Positions 61,483 to 64,000 of a stretch of 64,000 nucleotides of DNA are shown here, one piece after another. The DNA comes from Luteirhabdus pelagi. GTDB lineage: Bacteria; Bacteroidota; Bacteroidia; Flavobacteriales; Flavobacteriaceae. The notes beneath the pieces were generated by a model that ran no database searches, was not told the origin of the DNA, and was given only the letters and a program-made list of their open reading frames with translations. Both the position numbers and the translations under genes were made by a program. The stretch's first letter is position 1; every line of letters begins with the position of its first letter. Where the stretch lies: NCBI RefSeq assembly GCF_016827595.1, contig NZ_JAECMS010000005.1:197277-261276 (forward strand), read 5' to 3'.

Positions 61483-63444
61483 ATGGACGGTACAAGCCTT
61501 ACACCACAGGAAATAAAACTACAGCAACTCAAGGAGCTGCTGCCTGAAGCCTTTAGCGAGGGAAAGATAGACTGGGAAAAGCTGCAGCTCACGCTGGGCA
61601 GGGACATTGACCTGCGCAATGAGCGCTACGTGCTCAACTGGGCAGGAAAGAGCGATGCCTTTAGAGCATTGCAAACACCGGCCACGCAAACGCTCATACC
61701 TCTCAAGGAAGAAAGTATCAACTTTGACGAGACCGAGAATATTTTTATCGAAGGCGAGAACCTTGAGGTGCTCAAGGTTCTGCAACGTAGCTATTTCAAT
61801 AAGGTCAAGATGATCTATATAGACCCACCTTACAATACGGGTAACGATAGTTTTATCTATCCAGATAAATTTAGCGAGACAAAAGAAGATTATCAAAAAC
61901 GTGTGGGCGATAAGGATGAGGACGGTTATATGACTAAGGAAGGCCTCTATCACAAAAACAGCAAGGAAAACGGCCAGTACCACAGCAACTGGCTCAATAT
62001 GATGTACCCACGCTTGTTTCTCGCAAAAAACCTCTTAAAGGATGACGGCGTGATTTTCGTATCAATTGACGATCATGAGGTGCATAATCTCAAACTTTTA
62101 ATGAATGAGATCTTTGGAGAGGAAAATTTCATAGAATGTATTACTTGGAATAAGCGTGTCCCGAAGAATGACAAAGGAATAGGAAATATTCACGAGTATA
62201 TTTTTATATACGCAAAGAATTCAAATCTCAAACACGAATTTAAAATGCCAAAAGAAGGGCTGGATGAGATCAATGAATTGAGAAAAAAATTAAAAAGAAA
62301 AGGTGTTTCAATAAGTGAAGCTGAAAAACAAATTCGAAAACTATACGAAAAGAAAGGATACGATAGAGGTATTACACTTTACAATAATCTCGACAAAGAC
62401 TATCGTTTATGGGGGAAAATTAATATGAGTTGGCCAAATTCAAATACATTTGGTCCAACCTACGAAGTTTTACATCCACTTACTAAAAAGCCCGTTAACA
62501 TACCTGATAGAGGTTGGCGCTGGAAAAAAGACACATTTGAAGAAGCATTAGATGTTGATAATATTGAGATTCTTCCAAATGGCTCCGTATTATGCGGAAG
62601 AATTTGGTTTGACAAAGATGAAAACACCCAGCCAAGTTCTGTCTTATACTTGGATGTCGTTGATAGTTTACTATTACGATCTATACTTTCCCTTAAAAGT
62701 GATGGCGGTATTGAAGTTGAAAAACTTTTTGATGGTAAAAGCTATTTCTCTTATCCAAAACCTACTTCAATTATTAAAATGTTGGTCAACTCCATCAGTC
62801 CAGTTGAAGATGGAGAAATAATATTAGATTTCTTTGCAGGGTCAGCAACCTCAGCACATTCGGTTCTTAAGTCAAACTCAGAAAATAATTATAATAGGAA
62901 ATTTATTTGCGTTCAGCTCGCTGAAAAAACAGATAAAAATAGCGCAGCAGCTAAGGCTGGATATAAAAATCTTTCTGATGTGGCGAAGGAAAGAATTAAA
63001 CTGTCATCACAGAATATTAAAGAAGAAAACCCAGACTACAAAGGTGACCTTGGTTTTAAAGTCTTAAAACTATCAGACAGTAACTTCAAACAATGGCGCC
63101 AGTTGGATGTCAAGGATGAAAAGGCTCTGGAAAAACAGCTGGATATGTTTGTGGATCCGGTTAGTGAAAATGCCGTGATAGAAAATATGGTGTACGAGTT
63201 ACTGCTCAAGTCAGGTAAGGACCTCAACAGTAAAATAAACCACAAGGATAGTCTGTATATCATTAATGACAATGAGATGGTTCTGATGCTGGAGCAGGCC
63301 ACAGAAGAAACGGTAAAGACAGCCATCAATCTCAAACCTATCAAAGTAATTGCATTGGATAGGTTGTTTAAAGGCAATGACCAGTTAAAGACAAATACTG
63401 CCCTACAAATGAAGGATGCAGGTATTGAATTTAAAACCATATAA
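61483..63444 (+). CDS. Type III restriction-modification DNA methyltransferase (Mod)
   Basis: This 653-residue beta-class methyltransferase adds a methyl group to adenine in DNA. The catalytic motif DPPYNTG is at residues 114-120 and the AdoMet-binding motif DFFAGSATSAH at about 449-459, the order expected of the type III Mod subunit. The region between (about 120-445) includes the target-recognition domain. G+C is about 48% at 61501-61560, only 23% at 62281-62340 and 43% at 63121-63180, so the middle has probably been exchanged. An ATPase gene, not a Res gene, follows within the window. Confidence 0.9.
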   Translation: MDGTSLTPQEIKLQQLKELLPEAFSEGKIDWEKLQLTLGRDIDLRNERYVLNWAGKSDAFRALQTPATQTLIPLKEESINFDETENIFIEGENLEVLKVLQRSYFNKVKMIYIDPPYNTGNDSFIYPDKFSETKEDYQKRVGDKDEDGYMTKEGLYHKNSKENGQYHSNWLNMMYPRLFLAKNLLKDDGVIFVSIDDHEVHNLKLLMNEIFGEENFIECITWNKRVPKNDKGIGNIHEYIFIYAKNSNLKHEFKMPKEGLDEINELRKKLKRKGVSISEAEKQIRKLYEKKGYDRGITLYNNLDKDYRLWGKINMSWPNSNTFGPTYEVLHPLTKKPVNIPDRGWRWKKDTFEEALDVDNIEILPNGSVLCGRIWFDKDENTQPSSVLYLDVVDSLLLRSILSLKSDGGIEVEKLFDGKSYFSYPKPTSIIKMLVNSISPVEDGEIILDFFAGSATSAHSVLKSNSENNYNRKFICVQLAEKTDKNSAAAKAGYKNLSDVAKERIKLSSQNIKEENPDYKGDLGFKVLKLSDSNFKQWRQLDVKDEKALEKQLDMFVDPVSENAVIENMVYELLLKSGKDLNSKINHKDSLYIINDNEMVLMLEQATEETVKTAINLKPIKVIALDRLFKGNDQLKTNTALQMKDAGIEFKTI

Positions 63445-63466
63445 GGATGAATCTAATTCAGAAATT

Positions 63467-64000
63467 ATGTTGAAAAACATCAAAATAGAAGGCTACAAGT
63501 CTATCAGGAGGTTGGATCTCGATCTGGGTATGATCAATTTGCTTATAGGGAGCAATGGTGTTGGTAAAAGTAACTTCATTTCATTTTTCAAATTCATCAA
63601 TAATATTTATGAATTGAGATTGCAAAAATATGCGTTGACTCAAGGAGCAGATAATCTTTTGTATTATGGCAGAAAAAATACGGATCAAATAAAAGGATAT
63701 TTAGGTTTTGGAGACAATGCTTATGAAGTGATCTTAGAGCCAAGCGAAAATGGAAGTCTATTTATTGCTACTGAAAAAAGCTATTATTATCCAGCAAGAA
63801 ACAACACCTATTTTGATGAGTTCAACCTTCAAGAAAGTTGGATTAAAAATAGTAGTACAAAAAGAAATGATTATCTGAGATATCACTTAAGTACGTTTAA
63901 GATCTACCACTTCCACGATACCAGTCCAAGCGCCCCATTACGAACGCCAGCAAATATTAATGATAACAGAATATTAAAGGAAAACGGCGATAATCTTGCA
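63467..64000 (+). CDS. AAA/ABC-type ATPase, 3' truncated by the window edge
   Basis: The first 178 residues of a RecF/SMC-like ATPase. It begins MLKNIKIEGYKSIRRLDLDL and has Walker A LLIGSNGVGKSNFISFF. The rest of the visible sequence is not a known motif. Its ATG lies 22 bp after mod. Such ATPases occur beside restriction or OLD/TOPRIM-type nucleases, so the next gene could be a nuclease or the Res subunit. The C-terminal half is outside the window. Confidence 0.82.
   Translation, partial: MLKNIKIEGYKSIRRLDLDLGMINLLIGSNGVGKSNFISFFKFINNIYELRLQKYALTQGADNLLYYGRKNTDQIKGYLGFGDNAYEVILEPSENGSLFIATEKSYYYPARNNTYFDEFNLQESWIKNSSTKRNDYLRYHLSTFKIYHFHDTSPSAPLRTPANINDNRILKENGDNLA

Overview
The window is a 64-kb piece of a Bacteroidota chromosome, most probably from a Flavobacteriaceae member. 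The evidence is SusC/SusD pairs, a type IX secretion sorting domain, several secreted 'VGIGTTxP' proteins, promoters with the Bacteroidota -7 box TAnnTTTG, and moderate G+C. I cannot name the genus from the sequence.

Layout. (1) 1-8380: an alpha-glucan utilisation locus, with the end of a SusC transporter, SusD, a SusE/F-like glycan-binding lipoprotein and a multidomain GH13 amylase carrying a T9SS tail. (2) 8564-15139, minus strand: a tight run of satD-like, DUF3307, tilS, dsbD and a CocE-type hydrolase behind three evenly spaced operator-like palindromes. Upstream lie pabB and an FMN reductase. (3) 17285-27253: lpdA, an Lrp regulator divergent from a PLP lyase, three large secreted proteins and an NhaC antiporter. 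(4) 27406-37606: peroxiredoxin, thioredoxin, a propeller-type sensor kinase with its LuxR-type response regulator, Tpx, DgkA and an operon of a VWA protein with two paralogous unknowns. Three promoters here share the element ATCACCC-N4-GGGTAAT at an identical distance from the -7 position, which I read as the local regulon of that two-component system. (5) 37711-49705: ftsK, a LolA-like protein, an LptF/G permease, ribB, a transglutaminase-like protein, a KdnA-like aminotransferase and a nitroreductase.

(6) 49931 to the right edge: a tRNA-Ser followed by a tyrosine integrase and an accessory island rich in conflict and defence-type genes. It holds a minus-strand cluster (OLD-family nuclease, an HD plus Hsp90-like ATPase protein, a TIR-like membrane protein), an XRE regulator, a high-G+C unknown gene pair, a hairpin-rich noncoding stretch, a DUF488 protein with a partner gene, and a type III methyltransferase with its own regulator and a truncated AAA ATPase. 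G+C varies strongly from module to module.

The strongest candidates for something undescribed are the OLD / HD-Bergerat ATPase / TIR-like cluster, the palindrome-defined regulon around the sensor kinase, the three 29-bp-spaced operators before the satD-like gene, and the hairpin cluster at 58635-58738. All functional statements rest on motif recognition by eye; no searches were run.
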